Shown one piece after another: positions 1-5,871 of a stretch of 8,040 nt of DNA; position 1 is the first letter of the stretch, and each line of letters starts with the position of its first letter. The DNA lies in assembly GCA_003852805.1 (NCBI GenBank), contig RDDY01000382.1, positions 1 to 8,040 of the forward strand, in the 5' to 3' direction. Below the pieces are notes generated by a model. It did no database searches and was not told where the DNA came from. It was given only the letters and a program-made list of their open reading frames with translations. The position numbers and the translations under genes were made by a program. The stretch is from Chryseobacterium sp. GTDB taxonomy: Bacteria > Bacteroidota > Bacteroidia > Flavobacteriales > Weeksellaceae.

Positions 1-1
1 T

Positions 2-1072
2 GAGGCCGGAGCCACCGTCACCGAGCTCACGCTAGAACAGATGAACGCTGTGGGCATTGAGCTCGGCACTATCGAAATGAAAGAACTGACCAATACGCTG
101 AAAGCGAACGGTGTGTTGCAAGTGCCCAATCGTAATAAGGCTACCGTTACCGCATTGTTTGCCGGCACCGTCACTTCGCTGCCGATTCAGGAAGGAAACT
201 TCGTCCGAAAAGGTCAGGTAATCGCCACCATTGTCAATCCCGAATACATCCGCATTCAGGAACAATATCTCACGGCGCAGAGCCGCATTGCCTTTGCCGA
301 GAAAGAGCACCGCAGACAACAAGAACTTTACAACAATGACGCGGGCGCACGCAAAAATCTGGAAAGCGCGGCAGCAGAACTCCGAAGCCTGACCACAGAG
401 CGCGCCGCCGCAGCACGACAATTGCAGATGATGGGCATCAATCCGTCATCGGTAACCAACCAAAACTTAAGAAACGGATTGGCAGTGACGGCACCCATCA
501 GCGGTGTCATCAGCCGGATAGATGCGCAGATCGGCAGTTACGTAGATACATCGCTGGCTTTGGCAGAAATAGTGGACAATACTTCACTCCACCTCGACCT
601 GAAAGTTTTTGAAAAAGATTTGCCGAAACTGCAAGTGGGGCAAATCGTGCATTTTAAGTTGGCCAACATTCCCGACACAGAGTACGATGCCGAGATTTAC
701 AGCATCGGCTCCTCTTTCGAGAGCGACAGCCGAACGGTGGCGGTGCACTGTACCGTCATCGGCAACAAAAAAGGCTTGATCGACGGCATGAACGTAACGG
801 GAATTGTCAGTCTGGACCGCAGTACCGCTCCCGCCGTTCCCAATGAAGCAATAGCAGAGGCAGACGGCAAATATTACATCTTTGTCTCTGCGGGAAAAAC
901 GGCGAACGGTTCCGTCCGATTTGAAAAAGTGGAGGTTGTAAAAGGCGCATCGGATATGGGCTATACCGCAATCACACCGATAAAGGACATCAGTCCAAAG
1001 GAAAGGATCGCAGTAAAAGGCGCATTCTTCATCAATGCGAAAATGAGCGACGTGGGCGAGCATGACCATTAA
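2..1072 (+). CDS. RND efflux periplasmic adaptor (CusB/CzcB-like), 5' truncated
   Basis: This is the C-terminal 356 residues of a membrane-fusion protein linking an inner-membrane RND pump to an outer-membrane channel. The frame is open from base 2 through the internal ATG at 41, so the true start lies left of the window and the ATG at 41 is not the start. Numbered from that ATG, a first barrel-sandwich (lipoyl-like) half lies at about 35-68 (AGTVTSLPIQEGNFVRKGQV). A long helical hairpin rich in Q, E, A and R follows to about 135, and then a second lipoyl half (APISGVISRIDAQIGSYV). Beta-barrel and membrane-proximal domains end in GAFFINAKM and a short acidic, His-containing tail (GEHDH). The GAFF ending and His tail resemble heavy-metal adaptors of the CusB/CzcB group, so metal cation efflux is inferred. 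The substrate cannot be fixed without the pump gene, presumably upstream or outside the window. Confidence 0.88.
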   Translation, partial: EAGATVTELTLEQMNAVGIELGTIEMKELTNTLKANGVLQVPNRNKATVTALFAGTVTSLPIQEGNFVRKGQVIATIVNPEYIRIQEQYLTAQSRIAFAEKEHRRQQELYNNDAGARKNLESAAAELRSLTTERAAAARQLQMMGINPSSVTNQNLRNGLAVTAPISGVISRIDAQIGSYVDTSLALAEIVDNTSLHLDLKVFEKDLPKLQVGQIVHFKLANIPDTEYDAEIYSIGSSFESDSRTVAVHCTVIGNKKGLIDGMNVTGIVSLDRSTAPAVPNEAIAEADGKYYIFVSAGKTANGSVRFEKVEVVKGASDMGYTAITPIKDISPKERIAVKGAFFINAKMSDVGEHDH

Positions 1073-1093
1073 GCTCCATCCTAGAAATAAAGA

Positions 1094-1119
1094 GGCAGCC
1101 GGTTGCCGCCGATTTTTTT
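1094..1119 (+). terminator. Intrinsic terminator after the RND adaptor
   Basis: A short GC-rich hairpin (GGCAGC, loop CGGTT, GCCGCC with one A-C mismatch; a shorter GGCA/TGCC fold is the alternative) is followed by GA and seven T's. It lies about 20 nt past the adaptor stop codon. It should end the efflux transcript, though the stem is modest and leakage into the next operon is possible. Confidence 0.6.
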
Positions 1120-1126
1120 ATATTTG
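1119..1126 (+). promoter_or_regulatory. Candidate Bacteroidota -7 promoter element
   Basis: TATATTTG is an exact match to the Bacteroidota sigma-ABfr -7 consensus TAnnTTTG. It lies 19 nt before the ATG of the cytochrome lipoprotein gene and starts on the last T of the preceding terminator. The only nearby -33-like TTG (1103-1105) is closer than the usual 19-21 nt, so the upstream half is weak. The predicted leader would be only about 13 nt. Confidence 0.45.
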
Positions 1127-1145
1127 AGAATACTTAAGAAATTAT

Positions 1146-1451
1146 ATGAAAAAGATTACACTGATTCTGGTGGCGGCTGTAGCGCTCGCCTCTTGCGAAT
1201 CCCGCCAAAAAGCAATTGCCGGCACACCGACAACCGGTAAACTGAACACCCGGCAGATGGCCGCTGCCAAAAGCCTTTACGAGAACAGCTGCGGAAAGTG
1301 CCACGTGTTGCACGCACCAAGCGAGTACACCGCAGAGAAATGGAAATCCATCATCGACTGGATGGCACCTCGCGCGAAGCTGGATGAGCAACAGAAGCAG
1401 CAGGTCTTTCAATACGTAAGCGCGCACGCTTCCGATGCGCCGGCCGGATAA
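1146..1451 (+). CDS. Small monohaem cytochrome c lipoprotein
   Basis: This 101-residue protein is predicted to be exported and lipid-anchored, and to carry one covalently bound haem c for periplasmic electron transfer. The N-terminus is a type II signal peptide: KK, a hydrophobic run, then lipobox LASC with Cys17 as the lipidated residue. The single haem motif is CGKCH at 49-53. The following pattern (H56-x-P58, YT at 61-62, W66, and W72-M73 about 20 residues after the haem His) is typical of small class I-like cytochromes, and Met73 is the likely distal axial ligand. The ATG follows an A-rich leader, as is usual in this phylum. The next gene starts 16 nt downstream, so the cytochrome leads an operon with the Cys-rich protein and the SMR transporter. 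The partner oxidoreductase is unknown; no quinol oxidase or dehydrogenase gene is visible here. Confidence 0.85.
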   Translation: MKKITLILVAAVALASCESRQKAIAGTPTTGKLNTRQMAAAKSLYENSCGKCHVLHAPSEYTAEKWKSIIDWMAPRAKLDEQQKQQVFQYVSAHASDAPAG

Positions 1452-1467
1452 CCGTAAGCGAGACACC

Positions 1468-1653
1468 ATGAAAAAGTTTTTTCTGATTACTGCATTGTGC
1501 AGCCTCTCGGTTACGGGGGCTGCGGCAGTATCGGGCATTGCCGCTCCGGAAGCAAGAAAATGTACCGGCAGTAAAAATTGCAAAGCTTGCAGCAATTGCA
1601 AATACTGCAAGCACTGCGCTAAAAACGGCGGTCACTGCGGCGTTTGCAGATAA
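1468..1653 (+). CDS. Exported cysteine-rich mini-protein, unknown function
   Basis: This 61-residue protein is not assigned to a named family. The ATG at 1468 is chosen because it opens directly on a signal peptide (MKKFF, hydrophobic stretch, AAA at 18-20). An in-frame ATG at 1435 would add an 11-residue charged leader and overlap the cytochrome gene. Mature-region cysteines lie at 32, 38, 41, 44, 47, 50, 57 and 60. Five of them form an unbroken C-x2-C-x2-C-x2-C-x2-C ladder, followed by C-x6-C-x2-C, with His49 and His56 interspersed and several lysines. This cysteine density suggests binding of a soft metal or a small metal cluster, or a disulfide-rich fold if oxidised outside the cytoplasm. 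It is not haem binding, because no C-x2-C-H is present. Its position between a cytochrome c lipoprotein and an SMR pump, downstream of a metal-type RND adaptor, favours metal handling by inference only. Confidence 0.8.
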   Translation: MKKFFLITALCSLSVTGAAAVSGIAAPEARKCTGSKNCKACSNCKYCKHCAKNGGHCGVCR

Positions 1654-1656
1654 ACA

Positions 1657-1977
1657 ATGCATTATTTTTTTTTAGCTTTGGCCATTCTGTTGGAAGTGGT
1701 GGGTTCGGCTTTCTTGAACGCTTCAAAAGGTTTTACCAAAGCCGAGCCTACAACGGTGATGGCTATCTGTTACCTGTCGTCGTTTTATTTCCTGTCGCTG
1801 ACGCTGAAGACTTTGCCATTAGGCATTGCCTACGCCATCTGGGGCGGATTGGGCATTGTACTCACCACTTTGGTCTCGGTCTTTGTCTTTAAGCAAGAAA
1901 TCAACTTCCCCGTTATTGTGGGCATCGCCATGATTGTAGCGGGTGTGGTTGTCGTTAATTATTTTAATAAGGCCTGA
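1657..1977 (+). CDS. Small multidrug resistance (SMR) efflux transporter, EmrE/QacE type
   Basis: This is a 106-residue inner-membrane protein of four hydrophobic helices, the usual SMR length. It is predicted to act as an antiparallel dimer exchanging protons for cationic compounds such as quaternary ammoniums. The essential membrane Glu is E13 in LLEVVGS, matching Glu14 of EmrE. GFTK (25-28), Y39, L46, Y59 and W62 within GIAYAIWGGLGIVL match the conserved EmrE positions. The YAIW segment fits the Qac subgroup better than the guanidinium (Gdx) subgroup, though native substrates of Bacteroidota members are uncertain. The start codon lies 3 nt after the stop of the Cys-rich gene, implying translational coupling. 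Codons 3-6 contain a run of nine T's (1665-1673), an odd homopolymer at the 5' end of a gene. No clear terminator follows the stop. Confidence 0.93.
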   Translation: MHYFFLALAILLEVVGSAFLNASKGFTKAEPTTVMAICYLSSFYFLSLTLKTLPLGIAYAIWGGLGIVLTTLVSVFVFKQEINFPVIVGIAMIVAGVVVVNYFNKA

Positions 1978-2016
1978 CCATGTCTTCCGTTTTTCACCAA
2001 GAAATAACCATTCGTG

Positions 2017-2048
2017 TTGACAAGCGTTAACCCGGGGCATAATAATTG
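2017..2048 (+). promoter_or_regulatory. Candidate promoter for the DsrE-like gene
   Basis: TTGACA at 2017-2022 is followed by AATAATTG at 2041-2048, an imperfect version of the Bacteroidota -7 motif TAnnTTTG. The distance from TTG to the -7 element is 21 nt, close to the phylum norm. It lies in the 111-nt gap between the SMR gene and the DsrE-like gene, with a leader of about 35 nt. A sigma70-like reading (TTGACA, 15 nt, CATAAT) is also possible but less expected here. Confidence 0.4.
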
Positions 2049-2088
2049 CGTTGCTTAGGAGCCAATTAACCTAAAAAACAAAAGTATT

Positions 2089-2535
2089 ATGAAAATGAAA
2101 CTTCCCATCATTCTGCTGTCATCGCTTGCAGGTATGGCGCTGTGCAGAATCAGAAAATCGGAATCCGGAATCAGCATCAAAGAAGTTGAAAACTCTATCG
2201 AAGATGACGGCGAATACGGCATCATGGTGCAAAACGGAAAGCATTTTAAGGCAGCCGTCACCATCGGCACAAAGCTCGTAGACAAACATAGCGATATCCA
2301 ATGGCATGTGGTGTTGATTGCCGAAGCAGTGAAAGATTTGGCCGACGATGACGCTTTGCAAGAAGTGGCAGAGGGTGCCGAGAAAGCCGGACTGCGTGTA
2401 ATCGCTTGCCAATCTGCCATGGACAAATTGGGGGTCAAGAAAAGTGATCTGCCCGATACAGTGGAGATTACCGAAAACGGCGTCATTTATATGCTCGGTC
2501 TTCAGGAAAACGACTTTAAGACGCTAAGCCTGTAA
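2089..2535 (+). CDS. DsrE/DsrF-like protein with N-terminal hydrophobic leader
   Basis: This 148-residue protein has a DsrE-like alpha/beta fold by pattern. A strand (YGIMVQNG, 43-50) is followed by a helix, a WHVVLIAEAVKDL strand-helix (72-84), a helix with EVAEGAEKAGLRV, and the hallmark cysteine C107 in VIACQSAM. A loop K-S-D-L-P then leads to a final ENGVIYMLGLQEN segment. In characterised DsrE/F-like proteins the equivalent cysteine can carry sulfur or act in thiol chemistry; that is family knowledge, not shown here. Residues 1-18 form a basic-hydrophobic signal or anchor segment ending ALC at 17-19. The residue before Cys19 is Leu, which is poor for a lipobox, so a signal anchor or signal peptide is preferred. 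The A-rich leader before ATG is typical of the phylum. The gene has its own candidate promoter and a strong terminator, so it is probably monocistronic. The partner and substrate are unknown. Confidence 0.75.
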   Translation: MKMKLPIILLSSLAGMALCRIRKSESGISIKEVENSIEDDGEYGIMVQNGKHFKAAVTIGTKLVDKHSDIQWHVVLIAEAVKDLADDDALQEVAEGAEKAGLRVIACQSAMDKLGVKKSDLPDTVEITENGVIYMLGLQENDFKTLSL

Positions 2536-2559
2536 ATCGAATGTTGTTAAAAAATTCAT

Positions 2560-2599
2560 AATCCGGACCGCAACCGACACAATGCGGCCCGGATTTTTT
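2560..2599 (+). terminator. Strong intrinsic terminator after the DsrE-like gene
   Basis: The left arm AATCCGGACCGCA (2560-2572) pairs with the right arm TGCGGCCCGGATT (2583-2595) with a single A-C mismatch and a 10-nt loop. The T-run extends to 2599. It begins 25 nt past the stop codon and isolates the DsrE-like gene from the NYN gene downstream. Confidence 0.9.
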
Positions 2600-2654
2600 A
2601 AATTGCATATCATTTTATTGCAACCTGATATTTTCAATATTTTTTATTCAAGAA

Positions 2655-2684
2655 TTGCATTCTATCAATCCATAAACACATTTG
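2655..2684 (+). promoter_or_regulatory. Candidate promoter for the NYN-cold-shock gene
   Basis: TTG at 2655-2657 and CACATTTG at 2677-2684 are separated by 19 nt, matching the Bacteroidota layout TTTG-N19-TAnnTTTG except for one base in the -7 element. The surrounding 130 nt are strongly AT-rich and non-coding. The predicted leader to the ATG at 2731 is about 40 nt. Confidence 0.5.
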
Positions 2685-2730
2685 AGAAAAAACAGTAACA
2701 AAAATCAATTACCCATTTTATACAAGATAG

Positions 2731-3699
2731 ATGATAACAGAACGAAATCAGAGTTTGACGCGCATCGGTGTTTTTTATGACGGCAACTATTTTTTACACG
2801 TAAGCAATTATTACAATTACACCCACGAACGCAGAAGCCGACTGAGCGTTTCGGGTCTGCACCGGTTTATCCGCAACCACATCGCGCAACAGCAGGGTAC
2901 CGATGAACGTCTTTGCCAAATAGTGGATGCGCACTATTTCCGCGGAAGACTCAACGCTCACGATGCGTCCAACCAAGGCAACGCGCTTTATTACGACCGC
3001 GTCTTTGACGACATCCTCAGCTCCGAGGGCGTCATCACGCATTATCTGCCGGTGAAGCTTAACCAAAACGGACAGCGCCAAGAAAAAGGCATCGATGTAT
3101 GGCTCGCGCTGGAAGCCTTTGAGATGGCTTTCTACAAGAAGTTTGATGTCTTGGTATTGATTGCCTCAGACGGAGATTATGTGCCGCTCATCAGAAAACT
3201 GAATACCTTGGGCACGCGCGTTATGGTGCTCAGTTGGGATTTTGAACACACCAACGATTACGGCAAGCGCCTGGTTACGCGCACATCGCAAGATTTGTTG
3301 GAAGAGGTAACCTACCCTGTGGCCATGCACGAAATCATAGACAACCGCATCCGTCGGAACGAACCTTTGATCAACGGCTTGTTCGTGCCGAAGAACACCG
3401 AGAAGGTTTTCAATAAACAAAGACAGTCTGACCCGAATCGTTATCAAGACAATGACCATGAGAATGTAGATTTAGGCGAAATGGAAGAAATGGAAAACGG
3501 CCGCTATTCCAGTCGAATCAAAGGCTTGAAAGACGGCTTCGGTTTCATCAACGGCGACGATAAAGATGTATTCTTCTTCCACGCCAGTCTGATAGATTAT
3601 GATTTCAATGACTTGGAAATCGGTGATCAAGTAGAGTTCAACATCGACAAACAAGACGACGGCCGTTTGGTGGCCACCGACATTGTAGTGATTGAATAA
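2731..3699 (+). CDS. NYN-domain putative ribonuclease fused to a cold-shock domain
   Basis: This 322-residue protein has two recognisable parts. Residues about 10-195 are a LabA/NYN-type PIN-like domain. They include the opening strand with D17 in FYDGNYF, the KGIDVWLALEAFE segment (D122) and ASDGDYVPLI (D147, D149). These acidic residues are placed as in NYN metal-dependent ribonucleases. An acidic, glutamine- and asparagine-rich linker with low complexity spans about 225-258. Residues about 261-322 are a cold-shock (OB-fold) domain: RIKGLKDGFGFI contains the RNP1-like motif (268-273), DVFFFHASL the RNP2-like motif (279-287), then LEIGDQVEFNI. The likely role is cytoplasmic RNA cleavage or binding, with the C-terminal domain contacting single-stranded RNA. 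That role is inferred from the domains; the target RNA is unknown. No signal peptide or membrane segment is present. The gene is flanked by terminators and appears monocistronic. Confidence 0.85.
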   Translation: MITERNQSLTRIGVFYDGNYFLHVSNYYNYTHERRSRLSVSGLHRFIRNHIAQQQGTDERLCQIVDAHYFRGRLNAHDASNQGNALYYDRVFDDILSSEGVITHYLPVKLNQNGQRQEKGIDVWLALEAFEMAFYKKFDVLVLIASDGDYVPLIRKLNTLGTRVMVLSWDFEHTNDYGKRLVTRTSQDLLEEVTYPVAMHEIIDNRIRRNEPLINGLFVPKNTEKVFNKQRQSDPNRYQDNDHENVDLGEMEEMENGRYSSRIKGLKDGFGFINGDDKDVFFFHASLIDYDFNDLEIGDQVEFNIDKQDDGRLVATDIVVIE

Positions 3700-3723
3700 G
3701 CTTAAACACTCCCCTTAAAACAC

Positions 3724-3754
3724 AACCGCTTGCCGCTTAGGCAGCGGTTTTTTT
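3724..3754 (+). terminator. Intrinsic terminator after the NYN-cold-shock gene
   Basis: AACCGC-T-TGCC (3724-3734) pairs with GGCAGCGGTT (3740-3749), with one bulged T and loop GCTTA. The hairpin runs directly into a seven-base T tract (3748-3754). It lies 24 nt past the stop codon. Confidence 0.9.
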
Positions 3755-3793
3755 AGTGGCACAAAGTTTTAATGATTAACGGAAAAACTCTGT

Positions 3794-5227
3794 ATGAAAC
3801 TGTCGATACTTTTCCTGAATGATGTGCACGGCTATCTGTTTGAGCACCCCGAACTTTTCCACAGAGGTGGCGAAGAGTACACCAAAACCGTGGGCGGCTA
3901 TGCACGCTTGGCGGGTCTCATAAAACAAGTAAAAGCCGACAACCCGAACACACTGGTTTTCGACGGCGGCGACACTTTCCACGGCACGCTCCCTGTGGTG
4001 GAATCCAAAGGGGAAATCCTACTGCCGATTCTCCGCAAAATGCAAATAGACGCCATGGTCGGCCATTGGGACTTTGCCTACGGCCCCGAGCATTTGGAAC
4101 GGCTGGATGAGCAACTTCCCTACCCTGTCTTGGCCATCAATGTTTACAACAAGAAAGACGGCAATCTGTATTTTCCGCCTTATGTGATGAAGGAAGTCGA
4201 TGGAGTGAAGATTGGCGTCATAGGCATTTGCGCCACCATTGTAGACAAAACCATGCCCGAAGGTTTCAGTGACGGTATAGAACTGACGGACGGTATCGAC
4301 GAATTGCCGAAATACATTGAGGAAGTAAAAGACAAAGGCGCCGATCTCGTCGTCCTGCTGTCGCATAACGGTTTTCCGCAAGATTGCGAACTGCTGCGCA
4401 AGGTGGGCGGTGTAGATGTTTGCCTCAGCGCCCATACGCACAACCGAATGTACGAGGCCGAGAAAGTAAACGATACGCTGATTATCCAGTGCGGCTGCCA
4501 CGGTTCTTTCATCGGCCAACTGGACTTGACAATTGAAAACTTAGAAATTGAAGATTATAAATACGAACTGAAAATTGTTGACGACAATTTCCCAATCGAC
4601 GCAGAGGTACAAAGTCTGGTAGATCAAGCCTTGCAACCTTACCGGGAATATTTTGACACCGAGGTCGGCGAGACACCGTTGACGCTTCACCGTTACAATA
4701 CGCTCAATTCTACCATGGACAACTTCATGCTGGCGGCACTGTTAGACGCTACGGAGGCCGAGGTTGCATTCTCCAACGGTTGGCGGTACGGTGCACCGAT
4801 TCCTAAAGGGCGCATCAACAGAATGCAACTTTTCAACATCATTCCGCACGATCCGCCCGTCTCGGTGGTCGAGCTTACCGGCAAGGAAATCCGCAGCATG
4901 ATCGAGAGCAATTTGGAACACACCTTCTCCGCCGAGCCGTTTGAACAGATGGGCGGATATGTAAAGCGTTGCCTCGGGCTGACCGTCTATTTCCGAATCG
5001 AAAATCCGAAAGACAAGCGCATCATGGAACTTTATGTCGGTGACGAAATGGTCGAGCCCGATAAAACCTACAAAGCAACTTTCGTAACCGAGCAAGGCGT
5101 ACCGCAGAAGCTCGGCAGAAATCGAAAAAACCTCGAACTCTCAGCGGTAGAGGCAATGGAAAACTTCCTCAAAAAAGGCATTCCCGATATTGAAATGCTG
5201 AAGACAAAGACTTTTAAGACATTATAA
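3794..5227 (+). CDS. Metallophosphoesterase/5'-nucleotidase family enzyme with SoxB-like motif
   Basis: This 477-residue two-domain enzyme belongs to the UshA/SoxB superfamily. The N-terminal calcineurin-like metallophosphoesterase domain (about 1-270) carries the dimetal-site motifs D10-x-H12, GGD60, GHWDF at 90-94, SHNG with H191, and AHTHN with H214 and H216. The C-terminal 5'-nucleotidase domain (about 280-470) contains FSNGWRYG at 326-333 and the DPPVSVVELTGKEI segment. In UshA-type nucleotidases the third motif is GNHEF. Here it is GHWDF, the form seen in SoxB thiosulfohydrolases and some related nucleotidases. There is no signal peptide or Tat motif, so a cytoplasmic location is predicted, unlike UshA and SoxB. 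Phosphate-ester hydrolysis (nucleotides or sugar phosphates) is the safer call; a sulfur substrate is speculative. A GGA stretch about 10 nt before the ATG may aid initiation. The methyltransferase gene follows after 8 nt. Confidence 0.88.
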   Translation: MKLSILFLNDVHGYLFEHPELFHRGGEEYTKTVGGYARLAGLIKQVKADNPNTLVFDGGDTFHGTLPVVESKGEILLPILRKMQIDAMVGHWDFAYGPEHLERLDEQLPYPVLAINVYNKKDGNLYFPPYVMKEVDGVKIGVIGICATIVDKTMPEGFSDGIELTDGIDELPKYIEEVKDKGADLVVLLSHNGFPQDCELLRKVGGVDVCLSAHTHNRMYEAEKVNDTLIIQCGCHGSFIGQLDLTIENLEIEDYKYELKIVDDNFPIDAEVQSLVDQALQPYREYFDTEVGETPLTLHRYNTLNSTMDNFMLAALLDATEAEVAFSNGWRYGAPIPKGRINRMQLFNIIPHDPPVSVVELTGKEIRSMIESNLEHTFSAEPFEQMGGYVKRCLGLTVYFRIENPKDKRIMELYVGDEMVEPDKTYKATFVTEQGVPQKLGRNRKNLELSAVEAMENFLKKGIPDIEMLKTKTFKTL

Positions 5228-5235
5228 AATAAAAC

Positions 5236-5856
5236 ATGACAGACCCCGCACAACACTGGAACGAGCGCTATGCCAAAGAAGAATATGCTTATGGCGAAGC
5301 GCCAAATGAATTTTTGAAAGAGCAACTGCTACAGCTGATGCCCGGGCGCATCTTGTTTCCTGCCGAGGGCGAAGGCAGAAATGCGGTTTATGCCGCAACG
5401 CTCGGCTGGACGGTCGAGGCTTTCGACATCAGCGCGGAAGGCAAGAAAAAAGCGGAACGCCTGGCCGATAAGAACAGCGTGGTGATCGATTACCGCATCG
5501 GCACATTAGACCAAATGAATTTTAAAGAAAACAGTTTCGACGCCATAGCACTCATCTACGCTCACTTCCCTGCCGGCCTCCGCGCCGATCTGCACAAACG
5601 CTTGACAACGCTGCTCCGCCCCGGAGGAACGCTCATCTTGGAAGGCTTCAGCAAGAACCACGGCGACTACCAAAAGAAAAATTCCGGCATTGGTGGACCA
5701 CCCAATCCGGCGATGCGTTTTGACAGGGATGAAATAGAAAATGATTTTCGGGGCATGGAAATTCTTCTTTCGGAACAATGCGAGGCAGAACTGAATGAAG
5801 GTTTTGGCCACCGAGGAACCGGCAGCGTCATTCGGTTTGTAGCTCGCAAAGTATAG
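5236..5856 (+). CDS. Class I SAM-dependent methyltransferase, TehB-like
   Basis: This 206-residue cytoplasmic methyltransferase has a Rossmann-like fold. The N-terminus has the W-x2-R-Y pattern and YGEAPNEFL (19-27), characteristic of TehB/thiopurine-like small-molecule methyltransferases. Motif I is PAEGEGRNAVYAATLGW (42-58), with an E-x-G-E-G-R loop for SAM binding. FDIS at 63-66 supplies the acidic residue expected to bind the SAM ribose. IALIYAHFP and LRPGGTLILEGF are the later post-I and motif III-like strands. Tellurite or thiopurine substrates are known for relatives, but no substrate can be assigned here. It starts 8 nt after the metallophosphoesterase stop with an A-rich leader, so the two are co-transcribed. 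Its TAG stop is in the same frame as the ATPase gene that follows 12 nt later. Confidence 0.9.
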   Translation: MTDPAQHWNERYAKEEYAYGEAPNEFLKEQLLQLMPGRILFPAEGEGRNAVYAATLGWTVEAFDISAEGKKKAERLADKNSVVIDYRIGTLDQMNFKENSFDAIALIYAHFPAGLRADLHKRLTTLLRPGGTLILEGFSKNHGDYQKKNSGIGGPPNPAMRFDRDEIENDFRGMEILLSEQCEAELNEGFGHRGTGSVIRFVARKV

Positions 5857-5863
5857 GTTTCCG

Positions 5864-5871
5864 TACCTTTG
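5864..5871 (+). promoter_or_regulatory. Possible internal -7 promoter element before the AAA ATPase
   Basis: TACCTTTG matches the Bacteroidota -7 consensus TAnnTTTG exactly and lies in the short gap after the methyltransferase. The nearest TTTG upstream (5836-5839) is 24 nt away, longer than the usual 19-21 nt, so the evidence is partial. It overlaps the candidate TTG start codon; if used, its transcript would begin past that codon. Confidence 0.3.

Noticed and set aside
41..43. ATG at 41 as the start of the RND adaptor
   Set aside because: The frame is open and protein-like from base 2 (TELTLEQ before the Met), and a signal peptide is missing, so this is an internal Met of a truncated gene.
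584..1069. Long open frame on the minus strand inside the RND adaptor
   Set aside because: The translation has no recognisable family pattern and mirrors the opposite-strand gene; it is a shadow frame. The same applies to the long minus-strand frames at 4019-4519 and 1134-1610.
1435..1467. Earlier ATG giving an 11-residue N-terminal extension of the Cys-rich protein
   Set aside because: The extension is charged, overlaps the cytochrome gene and would bury the clear MKKFF signal peptide start at 1468.
1468..1653. Cys-rich protein as a multihaem cytochrome
   Set aside because: None of the C-x2-C units is followed directly by His, so no haem c attachment motif is present.
1618..1675. Possible terminator at the Cys-rich/SMR junction before the T9 run
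   Set aside because: Only 4-bp stems can be formed near the T-run, and the run lies inside the SMR coding sequence.
1644..1892. Alternative + strand frame overlapping the SMR gene
   Set aside because: The SMR frame carries all family residues at the right positions. The overlapping frame has no such support and ends inside the gene.
2601..2660. Direct repeat AATTGCAT at 2601-2608 and 2653-2660
   Set aside because: There are only two 8-base copies in strongly AT-rich intergenic DNA, with no flanking mobile features, so chance is sufficient. The second copy overlaps the candidate -33 element.
3769..3779. Palindrome TTAATGATTAA 15 nt upstream of the metallophosphoesterase gene as an operator
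   Set aside because: It is short and composed only of A/T arms around one G. No second copy or adjacent regulator gene was seen, so it is too weak to call.
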